Of a stretch of DNA of 64,000 nt, positions 17,267 to 26,747 are shown one piece after another. Below the pieces are notes generated by a model, which was not told the origin of the DNA, did no database searches, and worked only from the letters and a program-made list of their open reading frames with translations. Both the position numbers and the translations under genes were made by a program. Position 1 is the first letter of the stretch. Each line of letters starts with the position of its first letter. Source of the DNA: Paenibacillus polysaccharolyticus (GTDB taxonomy: Bacteria > Bacillota > Bacilli > Paenibacillales > Paenibacillaceae); NCBI RefSeq assembly GCF_900102085.1, contig NZ_FMVM01000015.1, forward strand, positions 1 through 64,000. Direction: 5' to 3'.

Positions 17267-17928
17267 CGGATTGCATACCTCCTTTCAATGAATCGGGAAG
17301 CCCGTGATAACAGCACAATAATGATCAGATAGAACACACCGACTGTACCCCAGATTTCAAATGCCCGGAAGTTCGCGGAAACGATAATTTCCCCGCTCTG
17401 TGTAAGCTCCGCAATCCCTATCGCTGATAATAACGAAGTATCCTTAATCGTAATAATAAACTGGTTTACAAAAGTAGGAATCATACGCCGGGTTGCCTGC
17501 GGCAGTACCACGAGCCACATGGTTTTGAAACGACTTAGGCCTAGTGACCTTGCTGCCTCATGCTGCCCTTTACCAATAGATTCAATCCCTGCCCGGAAAA
17601 TCTCCGAGATGTATGCACCAGCATTTAAGCTAACCGCGATAATGCCTGCCGTCATGGCCGGAATACGCATATCCAGAAACACCGGCAGACCGAAGTAAAT
17701 GAAGTATACCTGCACGAGAAGCGGTGTGCCACGGATGATATCCACATAAAGCGAAGCCACCAGTCGCAACAACCGATTCAGGGAAGTGCTCATCAAGCCG
17801 GAGATCAGACCAATCACCATTGCAAAGATGAGCGAGATCACAACAATTTTTAACGTAACGACCGTTCCCTCTAACAGAAGAGGCAATGCGTCCAGTATGA
17901 CTTGCCAGGAGGAATCCATCCGTACCAC
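17263..17928 (-). CDS. Polar amino acid ABC transporter permease
   Basis: 221 aa with about five membrane helices. The HisM/GlnP-type conserved loop EAARSLGLSRFKTMWLVVLPQATRRMIP (about 140-168) is the coupling helix to the ATPase. RGTPLLVQVYFIYFGLP marks the amino acid subfamily. A single permease gene implies a homodimer. It overlaps the ATPase gene by 4 nt and follows the binding-protein gene by 9 nt. Confidence 0.88.
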   Translation of the reverse strand: MVRMDSSWQVILDALPLLLEGTVVTLKIVVISLIFAMVIGLISGLMSTSLNRLLRLVASLYVDIIRGTPLLVQVYFIYFGLPVFLDMRIPAMTAGIIAVSLNAGAYISEIFRAGIESIGKGQHEAARSLGLSRFKTMWLVVLPQATRRMIPTFVNQFIITIKDTSLLSAIGIAELTQSGEIIVSANFRAFEIWGTVGVFYLIIIVLLSRASRFIERRYAIR

Positions 17929-17937
17929 CGTTCCTTT

Positions 17938-18735
17938 CTACTTCGCTGCTGTTCCTAGATATTTTTCAACGATCTTGTCGTATTCACCGTTTGCCTGCAA
18001 TTTTTTCAGTCCGTCATTGATCTTCTTCTGCAATTCAGCATCGCCTTTAGCTACAGCAATCCCGTAGAAGTCACCGTTCAAGCGGTCACCAACAATCTTA
18101 AGTTTAGAGTTAGGGTCCACAGCGATTTTATAAGAAACCACCGGGAAGTCTTCGAGTGTCGCATCCGCGTTTTTATTCGCTACTTCCTGATACATGGATG
18201 GGCTATCATCAAAATATTTCACGGTTGCGCCATAGGTCTTCGCATATTCATCAGCGAGATTCGCACCTGACGTTCCTTTTTTGATCGCAATTGTTTTACC
18301 TTTCAAATCCTGCGGACTCTTAATGTCGTTGTTATCCTCATTCACGATTAAGGACAGTCCAGCTTGATAGTACGGTTCGGAGAAATCCACAACCTTTTTG
18401 CGCTCATCCGTAATACTGATGCCTGCAATTGCGCCATCCAACTGATTCGCTGTAATGGCTGGAATGATACCTTTGAAATCCATCGGCTTGATCTCCACCT
18501 CAAAGCCTTCTTCTGCCGCAATCGCATTCATCAGGTCAATGTCGATCCCAACGTATTTTCCATCCTTCTGAAACTCAAACGGAGGATATGTTGCATCCGT
18601 ACCAAATGTATATTTGGTTACTGCCGATCCACTTGCAGACTGGGCACTGCTGTCTTCTCCTGATTTTCCTGTGCCGCAGGCACTAAGTGCCAGAGCAAGA
18701 ACTGAAGCCATAACGATGGATGCTACCTTTTTCAT
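17938..18735 (-). CDS. Amino acid-binding lipoprotein of the ABC transporter (GlnH-like)
   Basis: 265 aa from ATG 18735 (SD AAGGGG); the longer frame to 18783 adds residues without an SD. The lipoprotein signal peptide MKKVASIVMASVLALALSAC has a good lipobox (LSAC). The mature part is a type II periplasmic-fold binding protein: GTDATYPPFEFQ, GIDIDLMNAIA, DGAIAGISITDERKK, DLKGKTIAIKKGTSG. Arg in TDERKK and the Asp near EDFP are the usual amino acid ligands. It captures the amino acid at the membrane surface for the permease. Confidence 0.88.
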   Translation of the reverse strand: MKKVASIVMASVLALALSACGTGKSGEDSSAQSASGSAVTKYTFGTDATYPPFEFQKDGKYVGIDIDLMNAIAAEEGFEVEIKPMDFKGIIPAITANQLDGAIAGISITDERKKVVDFSEPYYQAGLSLIVNEDNNDIKSPQDLKGKTIAIKKGTSGANLADEYAKTYGATVKYFDDSPSMYQEVANKNADATLEDFPVVSYKIAVDPNSKLKIVGDRLNGDFYGIAVAKGDAELQKKINDGLKKLQANGEYDKIVEKYLGTAAK

Positions 18736-18883
18736 GGAAAAACCCCTTTTCCTGATTAGATTGGAATCGACCGAATCGATCATTTGTATTTATGTACGTA
18801 TTGTATTTCTACACCTACGAGAACTTACGCAATCCTACACATTTTATTAACAACATATGAAAAATAAATTAACACAATGTTGT

Positions 18884-18901
18884 TTTTGACTACTTTTTTG
18901 T
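18884..18901 (+). promoter_or_regulatory. Candidate GlnL-type binding site
   Basis: TTTTGA-CTAC-TTTTTTGT, two T-rich boxes with starts 10 bp apart. As I recall, B. subtilis GlnL binds TTTTGT-N4-TTTTTGT before glsA-glnT. This copy lies about 150 bp upstream of the transporter start, on the opposite strand to the transcript. Confidence 0.4.
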
Positions 18902-18961
18902 ACAAAAATCTAAATAATTATATGAAAACCCTCGTTTTATGTAACTTTATATAACACAAAA

Positions 18962-18990
18962 TAAAAAAAAGACCCTTGGAAAGGGTCTCT
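18962..18990 (-). terminator. Terminator of the glnK-glnL pair
   Basis: Minus-strand stem AGACCCTT-TCC-AAGGGTCT followed by eight T residues. Confidence 0.85.
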
Positions 18991-19046
18991 AGAATTTTGA
19001 CTTACATATACCTGCGCTGTGATATGGATTTCATTCACTTACTATT

Positions 19047-19949
19047 CTAGCTATTTATTTTCTCTACTGTCTCCATGTAGAACACTTGCAGGAATTTCTT
19101 GATGTTTACCTTGCTCTTGTTGTCGCTCGCCTGCTCTTCTTCCATCGCCCGCATCTTCATACGCACGTCCTGAAAATCAAAATAAAGCGGCGCATAATGC
19201 TCAAATTTATGATTGCTGTAATCCGTAAGCCCAATGGAGGCGAGATTTGTCAGTGCCGTCAGAACCGTTCTGCGGATGCGCTGCTCCATAGCCTTGCACT
19301 CCTTCTCCACTTCCTTGGCCGTTAGCTTGTACTTCTGAGCCACAGCTTCATAGGATTCCTTCAGCGGCGGCAGCTCGGAGGCTTGCTTTTGCTCAATAGC
19401 GTACTCCATCAGAGCTACGATATCTTTGCTCCCACTCTCCCCGATGATGCCCAGATCCATTAATATGCTTCGCGCCGAATCTCGCACCGTTCGGGTCTGA
19501 GCTGGGGCCGGGGCCGGAGCTTCGACCAGATTCAGGCGAGCCATGGACTGTTTGATCTCCTGTACATATCGCTCATACTTCCATTGCTCATTCACTTTAT
19601 TGAGCACATGCTCTACTTCCACCCGATTGATCGGTTTGTGAATGAAGAACTCAATCCCCTTCTGGTAGGCCGCTCCTACCATCTCTTTGTTGACCACCTG
19701 TGAGATCATAATAAATTTGCCGTTATAGCCGCTCCGCTTCAGGTTCGCCACGGTTTCAATCCCGTCTTGATCTGGCATCAACAGGTCAATCAATACGACA
19801 TCGGGTTTGAGATCCAGAATCATACGCTGTCCTTCCAGACCGCCCTCGGCCATGCCTGCAAGCTCCCCGGTTCCACAATTCTCGATGATATCCTGTAGCA
19901 TGCTGCGGCTCACCACATCATCATCCACGATCAGGATCGAAAGTGTCAT
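19047..19949 (-). CDS. glnL: GlnL/YcbB-type response regulator
   Basis: 300 aa. Start at ATG 19949, with AAGGAGG 9 nt upstream; the ATG at 19955 is too close to the SD. REC domain at 1-120 (LIVDDDVVSR, phospho-acceptor Asp in VVLIDLLMPDQDG, Lys in FFIHKPI). The C-terminal half (about 150-300, SARSILMDLGIIGESGSKDIVALM) is the YcbB domain rather than a classic winged helix, as in B. subtilis GlnL. It overlaps the kinase gene by about 29 nt. The family regulates glutamine uptake and use, which fits the transporter next door. Confidence 0.85.
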   Translation of the reverse strand: MTLSILIVDDDVVSRSMLQDIIENCGTGELAGMAEGGLEGQRMILDLKPDVVLIDLLMPDQDGIETVANLKRSGYNGKFIMISQVVNKEMVGAAYQKGIEFFIHKPINRVEVEHVLNKVNEQWKYERYVQEIKQSMARLNLVEAPAPAPAQTRTVRDSARSILMDLGIIGESGSKDIVALMEYAIEQKQASELPPLKESYEAVAQKYKLTAKEVEKECKAMEQRIRRTVLTALTNLASIGLTDYSNHKFEHYAPLYFDFQDVRMKMRAMEEEQASDNKSKVNIKKFLQVFYMETVEKINS

Positions 19950-21237
19950 GGGCATCGGCCTCCTTCATTAGATTGACCCTGGGGATCATGACTGTGAACA
20001 CCGTACCCCGCCCGGATGGAGCGGCTTCTACTTGAATCTGTCCTTCCAGCGACTGAACGATATCACGTACATGGGAGAGACCAATACCTGTGGCAGCAAT
20101 GCCAACTTCATTAAACTTGGTCGTATAACCGGGTTCAAAAATAACCCCGCGCTTCGCGTCAGGTACACCTTTTCCCGAATCGGTCACCACAAAATGCACA
20201 TCGGCATCCTGTTCAAACACCCGTACTTGGATCATGCCCTCCTGCTCAATTGCTTCAACCGCATTAGCCAGCAAGTTATTCATGACCGTAAGCAGTGGGA
20301 TGTAGTATGGAGACTCCCCTTCATATTGTTGTTCAATCTCGATCTTCACCTGTTTGTGCAACATCTCACTGTATTTCCGATTGGCCCTGCCTGCAAAATG
20401 TACCACTTCCGACAGACTCATATTGACCGTCTTCTCGTTATCATAAAGCTTCAACAATCCGGCCAGAATCCGCTGTGAATCCTTCTTCACTTCATGAATC
20501 TGTTGAGCAATGCCCAGGGTTCGCTGGCTGTATTCGTTCATGTCCTGCTCACGCAGATCACGATATAGCTCATAACTGTTAGCCGTAATACCTTCAATCG
20601 TATTCATCGCTTTTTTCAGGTAAAAAACTTCGCCATACAATCCCGAATTCACACTTAACATCTGTTCGATCCGCTTTTCTTGTTCTGCATGCAGGAGCCT
20701 AATCTGTCTGACCGCAAAACTGTTATACAGCCCGATGACAAAGTAACTTCGCAAACCACCTACAATCAGCAGATAGAGCCATTCACGCATATAAAAAATA
20801 TTCGTCCCGCCCAGCACACCTCGCACGAATAACTCCACCAGGTTGGAGGAAAAATCTATACCGGTGATGATACCACCAAGCAATAGCGGGGGAATTTCAT
20901 GAAAACGGTGTTTGAGCTTGCTTAGCCCATAGGCAAAGACCACATAGTATAAACCTGCTCCAAGGTTATCTTGCATGCTCTCTAGTACAGAGATGGTGTG
21001 TATATGGTGAATCAAATCAGCCGATTGAAAAGCTATGCTCGCTAGCCCCGTCAGGATTCCTGTTTTTATATAAGATAAATGGGGCATAATCATCAGCAAA
21101 AACAAAAGAATGCTGACCCCGAGGCCGATCCGGAAATAATCTTCCCGAAAGGGATTAATTTTGAACTGTGCACCTACGGACGTAGCCAAGGCAACGGCAA
21201 CCATCTGCACATTCTCGTTTTTGACCCAATTGCGCAT
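19921..21237 (-). CDS. glnK: GlnK/YcbA-type sensor histidine kinase
   Basis: 438 aa. Five or six membrane helices occupy the first 190 or so residues, followed by a coiled linker (EQEKRIEQMLSVNSGLYGEVFYLKKAMNTIEG). The HATPase_c domain has an N box (NNLLANAVEAIEQ), G1 VTDSGKGVPD and G2 GIAATGIGLSHVRDIV. A dimerisation helix without a canonical HisKA H-box lies at about 235-275, as in this SPOB-like family. It presumably phosphorylates the adjacent YcbB-domain regulator. Confidence 0.82.
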   Translation of the reverse strand: MRNWVKNENVQMVAVALATSVGAQFKINPFREDYFRIGLGVSILLFLLMIMPHLSYIKTGILTGLASIAFQSADLIHHIHTISVLESMQDNLGAGLYYVVFAYGLSKLKHRFHEIPPLLLGGIITGIDFSSNLVELFVRGVLGGTNIFYMREWLYLLIVGGLRSYFVIGLYNSFAVRQIRLLHAEQEKRIEQMLSVNSGLYGEVFYLKKAMNTIEGITANSYELYRDLREQDMNEYSQRTLGIAQQIHEVKKDSQRILAGLLKLYDNEKTVNMSLSEVVHFAGRANRKYSEMLHKQVKIEIEQQYEGESPYYIPLLTVMNNLLANAVEAIEQEGMIQVRVFEQDADVHFVVTDSGKGVPDAKRGVIFEPGYTTKFNEVGIAATGIGLSHVRDIVQSLEGQIQVEAAPSGRGTVFTVMIPRVNLMKEADAHDTFDPDRG

Positions 21238-21387
21238 CCCTTAATCCACCTACTATCGCAACGTTCACAAGCCCGTACTGCTACGGCTTACGGCTCGTGC
21301 TTCTGATGTTAAATATACTAACATACGCGAGAAACATTAGAAATATTTAAAAATTGGGGATTGTGTCATTCCACTGTTAAACAACAT

Positions 21388-21423
21388 AAAAAGGCTGGAA
21401 GTTTGACTTCAACAGCCTTTTTT
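21388..21423 (-). terminator. Terminator after the first hybrid kinase
   Basis: AAAGGCTG / CAGCCTTT stem with A-rich and T-rich flanks, usable on both strands. It lies downstream of the minus-strand kinase. Confidence 0.7.
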
Positions 21424-21537
21424 ATCCTTGTCTCCTACCTGCAGGTTTTCCGCTCAACGATTCTGGTCATACGTGAGTATTCCTTGGAGGTTAGGAGTTT
21501 AGCTATTCGATCCGAAACGAAACTCCGTAGCTACGGG

Positions 21538-24500
21538 TTATTCCGTTTCACTGTCAGGAATCTCGAAAGATACCGTGGTCCCCTCGCCCGGCTCACTTAC
21601 AATGGTTAGTCCGCGGCCATAACGCTGGAGCAATCTACGGTTTGTGTTCGCGATCCCAATCCCGCCTTTACTGCTCCAGGAAGCTTCCTGTAATGCGGCG
21701 ACTTGCTCAGTTTGCATGCCTTTGCCATTATCCTTGACCTCAATTCGGGTGTAACCCTCACACCGGTTAATGCTCAACCATATCGTTCCTCCGGCAGTAC
21801 GGCTTAATAAACCATGTTTAACCGCATTCTCCACCAGAGGCTGAATGGATAGAGGAGGCAGACGCAGCGTGAGATTAGACTCCATGTCCAAGACAACAGA
21901 CAGCCGGTCCTCAAATCGTGTTTTTTCGATAAACAGATACGCTTCGACGAGCTCCAACTCATGGGACAACCTCACTAATTCTCCAGTATTGAGGTAGTTA
22001 AAACTGATGCGGAGGTAAGATGAAAAAGCTTCTCCCAGCCTGCGCATATGATCCGTATCTATCTCGCTCAGCACCATCAGTGAATTCAGCGTATTAAACA
22101 AGAAATGAGGCTGAATCTGTGCCTGCAGATAGGCCGCTTCCATCCGCAGCCGCTCCTTGATAGACTTATTCAGCATCGTCAGTGCTCGTATCCGGTATTT
22201 AAGCTCCACGGCATCCACCGGTTTAGTAATATAATCATTGGCTCCGGACGCAAATCCGGTATAAATGTCTGGCGGCTGACTTCGAGCCGTGAGCAGCAGC
22301 ACGGGAAGCTCTGACATGGAAAACTGCTCACGCACCTTCCGGGTCAGCTCATATCCCGACATGTAAGGCATCATTACATCCGTAATCAATAAATCCCACT
22401 GGCGTGTATTTAATAATTCCAGCGCTTCCTGCCCTGAACGAGCGGTTGTAATCAGACAAGGCTCATTAGAAAGAATACTGACCAGCACCTCAAGGTTAAC
22501 CGGGTCATCATCAACAGCCAGAATGAATGACTTTCCTTCTGGCAAAAGAGGGGGCATTTCTTCTGCCGCTGCGGATTCGGTATGTTCTGAAGCAGTATGC
22601 TGTAACACAAAGCCGTTTAGTGCTTCCTCCATCATCTTGGAGCTTTGCTCCCACACGGCAGGCAGTGGCTCAGCCAGCTGCGGTTGCGGATCTCCCTGCT
22701 CGGCTGGCTGAGCCAGCCGCAGATCAAAGCTGAAAATTGAGCCCGCCCCTGGCATGGAACTCACGGACAGTGATCCGCCATGCAGCTCAACAAGCTGTTT
22801 GCAGATATTTAATCCAAGCCCGATGCCCTGTCCGTCCCGTTCATCATAGGGACCCTGCTCATACGGAAGAAAAATTCGCGCTTGCGTTTCCTCGTCCATA
22901 CCTGTACCTGTATCGGCAACATGAATTAGAGCATGGCTCTCAATAAGCTCGGCACTTACCGTAATCGTACCTCCCTCTGTATGTTTAAGGGCATTATGCA
23001 ACAGGTTATACATAATCTGCACAAGTCGCTTCTCATCGGCCATGACCTGAGGAAAACCTTCTTTAATGTCCATTTGCAGCTGCACCGGCTTTCGTTCAAC
23101 CATGTATCCCAGCATCGTCATGATGCCAGGCACAACAGATTGTACGGATACCGGAGAACACTGCAGTGTAATACGGTGCTCTTTAAGTCGTACAACATCC
23201 AGCAGGTCGCCAAGCAGATGAGACATTCGGCGCCCGATCGTAATAAGCAGCTCCATATCCTCTACACTGCGCGCTTCAAGCTTTCTTTTTTCCCGAATAA
23301 CGACATTATGAGCAATGTTAATGATTCCGTGCAGCGGTGTTCGCAGCTCATGCGATGTGTTCGCGAGGAACTGGTCTTTGATCTTGTCACCTTTTTGCAG
23401 CTCCTTATTCAGCTCTATAATTTCGTGGGCATTTCTAAAATACTTTTTGAACCAATAGGCCGAAAATCCCGTAATCGCAAACACGATATCCAGCGGATAA
23501 TAAACGGTCATGTCGCCCCCGAACCTCCCCGCTGCGCTCCATAACAGGTTCGATATAATACCTCCAGCAGTTAGAAGCAGGAAGACCGTATCCCGATCCA
23601 GTGATACTCTAAAGATCATCGTTGCTACAATTGAAAAGAACCAGAACGCTGAGATCATAGTGAACAGGTTAATCACATAGTAATGACTCATCGCATAAAC
23701 AACGCTGATAGGCACGACCAGAATGACAGCAATATAAGCTAAAGTGACAGCTGCATAAATTTGAAGCCATTTTTTTCGGATATGAACGAGAGCCAGTCTC
23801 TGGAATAACAGCAGGATACAAGCATTTTGCAACATTACACAGATGACCCGCAGCTTGACTCCCCATGTATAGTTTATCGGTAGCCACAGCATCAAGAGGT
23901 TATCATGACCAGCCATAATAATGAAACCAACCGAAGATGTAAGAATAGCTGAAACCAGCAAGGCCCGCTCTTGCGGATTGAAAGCATACAAAATACAGGC
24001 GTACATTCCATGCAGCATCAGCACAAGAAAGATCGCCAGTTGAAAACCAATGGAACACCAGCGTGCATATTCTACAGCAGCTTCCGAGCCGAAACGGACA
24101 GGTTTGCTAATCCCACCCTTATAAGGGCTGTCATAATTGGCTACACGAACAAGCAGTTCAATGGATGTCGTACCTTCCTGATCATAGGTGGCTGTAAAAG
24201 CCGTGCCCCTGGGTACATAGCTCACTTCATTGTCCGTCACTCGTCCCATACGATAAGCGTTCTCTCCGTTAATCTCGACATCGGATGCACTGCGGATATC
24301 TTTGAACCAGAAGGTCACGGATGTCTGAAGTGGATCAGTCAAAATACGCAATCGATATGTCGCATATCCAAGTGAATTCCCCCCATCCGGTTTAAGCTCC
24401 TCCCTCCAGTCCCCTGGAACCCGAACAAGCTTTCCTTTGGCATTCTCCCCTTTGTTCATAAGCTGCTGACCCGTTAATAGTTCATGCGAGTACAGCTCCC

Positions 24501-24702
24501 ACTCTCCGTTCAGATACATCACAGGAGACTGTTCCAGATCGCCCCCTCGCAAGTCAATGACGCCATTCACGGCGCGATGTTCATCCGTAATCGGAAATAA
24601 CTGAAACCACACCCAACGCGTACCTAGCAATACAGCAAAAATAACCAACATTATCCATATGTAGTGATAACGCTTTACCCATCCTTTATCCTGTGCCTTC
24701 AT
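21538..24702 (-). CDS. Hybrid sensor kinase, 7TMR-DISM with HisKA, REC and LytS-type kinase modules
   Basis: 1054 aa. TM helix at about 15-33; extracellular jelly-roll at about 40-210 (YLNGEWELYSHELL, PGDWREEL); a seven-helix 7TMR-DISM block at about 215-430. HisKA follows with NTSHELRTPLHGIINIAHN, then HATPase (NLLHNALKHTEGG, GIGLGLNICKQL). A REC domain (AVDDDPVNLEVL, phospho-Asp in LLITDVMMPYMSG, Lys in YITKPVD) leads to a second kinase module of the LytS/YesM type (QAQIQPHFLFNTLNSLM) with its own HATPase (GIGIANTNRRLLQRYG). Two kinase modules in one chain suggest an internal relay. The start overlaps the response regulator stop (ATGA), so they are co-expressed. The ligand is unknown. Confidence 0.88.
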   Translation of the reverse strand: MKAQDKGWVKRYHYIWIMLVIFAVLLGTRWVWFQLFPITDEHRAVNGVIDLRGGDLEQSPVMYLNGEWELYSHELLTGQQLMNKGENAKGKLVRVPGDWREELKPDGGNSLGYATYRLRILTDPLQTSVTFWFKDIRSASDVEINGENAYRMGRVTDNEVSYVPRGTAFTATYDQEGTTSIELLVRVANYDSPYKGGISKPVRFGSEAAVEYARWCSIGFQLAIFLVLMLHGMYACILYAFNPQERALLVSAILTSSVGFIIMAGHDNLLMLWLPINYTWGVKLRVICVMLQNACILLLFQRLALVHIRKKWLQIYAAVTLAYIAVILVVPISVVYAMSHYYVINLFTMISAFWFFSIVATMIFRVSLDRDTVFLLLTAGGIISNLLWSAAGRFGGDMTVYYPLDIVFAITGFSAYWFKKYFRNAHEIIELNKELQKGDKIKDQFLANTSHELRTPLHGIINIAHNVVIREKRKLEARSVEDMELLITIGRRMSHLLGDLLDVVRLKEHRITLQCSPVSVQSVVPGIMTMLGYMVERKPVQLQMDIKEGFPQVMADEKRLVQIMYNLLHNALKHTEGGTITVSAELIESHALIHVADTGTGMDEETQARIFLPYEQGPYDERDGQGIGLGLNICKQLVELHGGSLSVSSMPGAGSIFSFDLRLAQPAEQGDPQPQLAEPLPAVWEQSSKMMEEALNGFVLQHTASEHTESAAAEEMPPLLPEGKSFILAVDDDPVNLEVLVSILSNEPCLITTARSGQEALELLNTRQWDLLITDVMMPYMSGYELTRKVREQFSMSELPVLLLTARSQPPDIYTGFASGANDYITKPVDAVELKYRIRALTMLNKSIKERLRMEAAYLQAQIQPHFLFNTLNSLMVLSEIDTDHMRRLGEAFSSYLRISFNYLNTGELVRLSHELELVEAYLFIEKTRFEDRLSVVLDMESNLTLRLPPLSIQPLVENAVKHGLLSRTAGGTIWLSINRCEGYTRIEVKDNGKGMQTEQVAALQEASWSSKGGIGIANTNRRLLQRYGRGLTIVSEPGEGTTVSFEIPDSETE

Positions 24703-25862
24703 CCCATCGTTTGCCCCGGCTCAGTTAAGCCCAGCTTCCAGTCACGATACCAATGACGAATCTCTTCACTAATTGGAATGCCCAAGTCCTGCTCCATTCT
24801 GCTCATTAAGAGCCGGTATTGCTCTTCTACACCAAGGTCATGATTTATCTCATCATATAGTTTCATGAGCATGAAGTAGCTTTCTTCTTCGTCAGGTAAC
24901 ATCTGCTGAATCTGCTGCATGTTCTCGACTACACGTTCGTTCTCATCCTGCTTGAGATAATAGAGATTGAGTTGTCTCATATGGTACAACCACAGGTAAC
25001 GTAATCTCTCCCGCTCAGGTTCAGCCCAAATAAAGTCGTATTGTCCAAAATAGGTGCCCTTGTACCGATATAATGCCTGTTCATAAGCTTGAACTGTTCC
25101 GGGCTGCACTTCCCTCCATGCTTTCATCTCCTGCTCCCACTGCTCACTGTCCAGCTGAGCATCCCCCACTTCAAGCTTGTATCCCGCTTCCAGATGCGCA
25201 CTTTGAATTTTAATCATATCCATACCACAAGCCTTCAATGTCTGACGAACATGATACATCGTAGTGTAGAGTTGATGCGCTGTCTTCTCTTCTTCCATTC
25301 CCGGCCACATCAGGTCCAGCAGCACACTGCGATAAATAACCCGGTTCCGATGATGTAGAAGGTAGGCAAACAACTCCTGAGCTTTGCTGGTACGCCACTT
25401 GGCGATCTGCGGCTCTTTGCCTGGCAGTTTAAAGCTTATTTGATTGAAGCAGCAGATCAAGGGAACTTCTGTATCCATCACTCGCTGTTCACATCTGACG
25501 GCAAGCTTCTCCCGCACACGTTGCAACGTCCGCTTGAGACGTTCCGTCTGCACGGGCTTCATCACATAATCCAATGCCTGAAGTTCAAAGGCATGAACTG
25601 CATATTGATCATAGCTGGTGACAAAAATAATCTCAGTACCGGGCACCGCGACCTGAATTCGCCGCCCCAAGTCCATTCCATCTATTTCTGGCATATGGAT
25701 ATCCAGAAATACCACATCCGGCCGATGCAGCACAACACCTGCCATCACCTCAGCCGGATTCATATAGCTGGCAGCAATCTGAATGCCGCTTACTTCTTTC
25801 TCTAATAACTTTTGCAGTCCGATCAACGCAAGACGTTCATCATCAACCAGAATGACCTTCAC
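24699..25862 (-). CDS. REC-BTAD response regulator of the first hybrid kinase
   Basis: 387 aa, GTG start at 25862 with AGGAGG 8 nt upstream. REC at 1-120 (ILVDDERLAL, Asp in VVFLDIHMPEIDG, Lys in YVMKPVQ). It is followed by an OmpR/SARP-like winged helix (WRTSKAQELFAYLLHHRNRVIYRSVLLDLMWPG) and a bacterial transcriptional activator domain of TPR-like helices (about 250-380). A paralogue lies at 41.9-43.1 kb. Regulated genes are unknown; BTAD proteins usually act as activators. Confidence 0.87.
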   Translation of the reverse strand: MKVILVDDERLALIGLQKLLEKEVSGIQIAASYMNPAEVMAGVVLHRPDVVFLDIHMPEIDGMDLGRRIQVAVPGTEIIFVTSYDQYAVHAFELQALDYVMKPVQTERLKRTLQRVREKLAVRCEQRVMDTEVPLICCFNQISFKLPGKEPQIAKWRTSKAQELFAYLLHHRNRVIYRSVLLDLMWPGMEEEKTAHQLYTTMYHVRQTLKACGMDMIKIQSAHLEAGYKLEVGDAQLDSEQWEQEMKAWREVQPGTVQAYEQALYRYKGTYFGQYDFIWAEPERERLRYLWLYHMRQLNLYYLKQDENERVVENMQQIQQMLPDEEESYFMLMKLYDEINHDLGVEEQYRLLMSRMEQDLGIPISEEIRHWYRDWKLGLTEPGQTMG

Positions 25863-26028
25863 AGGAGCTTCCTCCTCGACCCAGAGGTCTTAATTTTTAT
25901 TTATACTATTATATCATACGTGTTTCCAAATCAGGTCCCTGTTTCCACTTTTTAATTTTCTGCAATTTAATTGTATAATGGACATAATGACAGGCCAGAG
26001 CCTGTTCTTATAGAGAGGAAGATCACAC

Positions 26029-26526
26029 ATGTCAGATGTAAATCAGAGTTTTGGACAAGCCCTTGTTAAATCCCTCGTAGGGGAGCGCGGACATATTCGC
26101 ATAACCAAAGCACTGCCCGATATTGATGTGGAGCTGGCGGGACGTACGCATGAGGCTATGCCCTATACCATTTATCAATTGGTTAAACATATGCACTACT
26201 GGCAGAATTTCATGCTGGAGCATGTTGAGGGGCGCAAGCCGCAGATGCCAGCCAACGTAAGCGAGAGCTGGCCGGTAGAGACAGGCCCACAGGATGAAGC
26301 AACTTGGCAAGAGGATATTCAGGCATTCCTGGGTGGAATTGATCAAGCCGTATCCATCGCAGAAACCGCACAACTGAATGATCCGCTTCTCTTTTTCCCA
26401 GGCGAAACCAAAGGTGGATTACTGCGCAATATCGCCTCACATAACTCTTATCATCTCGGCGAGATTGTGCTGCTTCGCCGTTTCTATGGCGCATGGCCGC
26501 CTCCAGACGGCGGATTCCCGGCATAA
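26029..26526 (+). CDS. DinB-family protein
   Basis: 165 aa four-helix-bundle protein. The three-His metal site is suggested by QLVKHMHYWQNFML (first His) and ASHNSYHLGEIVLLRRFYG near the C-terminus (second and third). DinB/YfiT proteins bind a divalent metal; some are thiol-dependent transferases (bacillithiol S-transferases). SD AGAGAGGAAG precedes the ATG. A TATAAT box at 25974-25979 lies 50 nt upstream. Not related to E. coli DinB polymerase. Confidence 0.85.
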   Translation: MSDVNQSFGQALVKSLVGERGHIRITKALPDIDVELAGRTHEAMPYTIYQLVKHMHYWQNFMLEHVEGRKPQMPANVSESWPVETGPQDEATWQEDIQAFLGGIDQAVSIAETAQLNDPLLFFPGETKGGLLRNIASHNSYHLGEIVLLRRFYGAWPPPDGGFPA

Positions 26527-26628
26527 TAACGAAAGAACGTACGGGAAAACATCCTCGAATCTGCGATTGAGGAGTGTAAACTACAACAATGGCAGATAAA
26601 GGCCTTGCAACATAGGGTACACCGCAGA

Positions 26629-26665
26629 CGAGAAGCCGCATGGGGGTGCACCCTGCGGCTTCTCG
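26629..26665. terminator. Strong hairpin between converging genes
   Basis: 12-bp perfect stem CGAGAAGCCGCA / TGCGGCTTCTCG, 13-nt loop. T-tracts are poor on both sides, so efficiency is uncertain. Confidence 0.5.
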
Positions 26666-26747
26666 TTCATTTAGGATGTTTTTTTAATTGTAACTGCTTT
26701 TCATCTTTTGGCACGTAAGGCGTAAACCCGGTTGTTCATCAAAGTGT

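Larger units (their letters stand above)
18736..19046. other. Regulatory gap upstream of the amino acid transporter
   Basis: AT-rich and without genes. It holds the leader and promoter of the transporter (minus strand), a direct repeat resembling the GlnL site, and the terminator of the glnK-glnL pair. No clean -35/-10 pair could be fixed. Confidence 0.5.
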
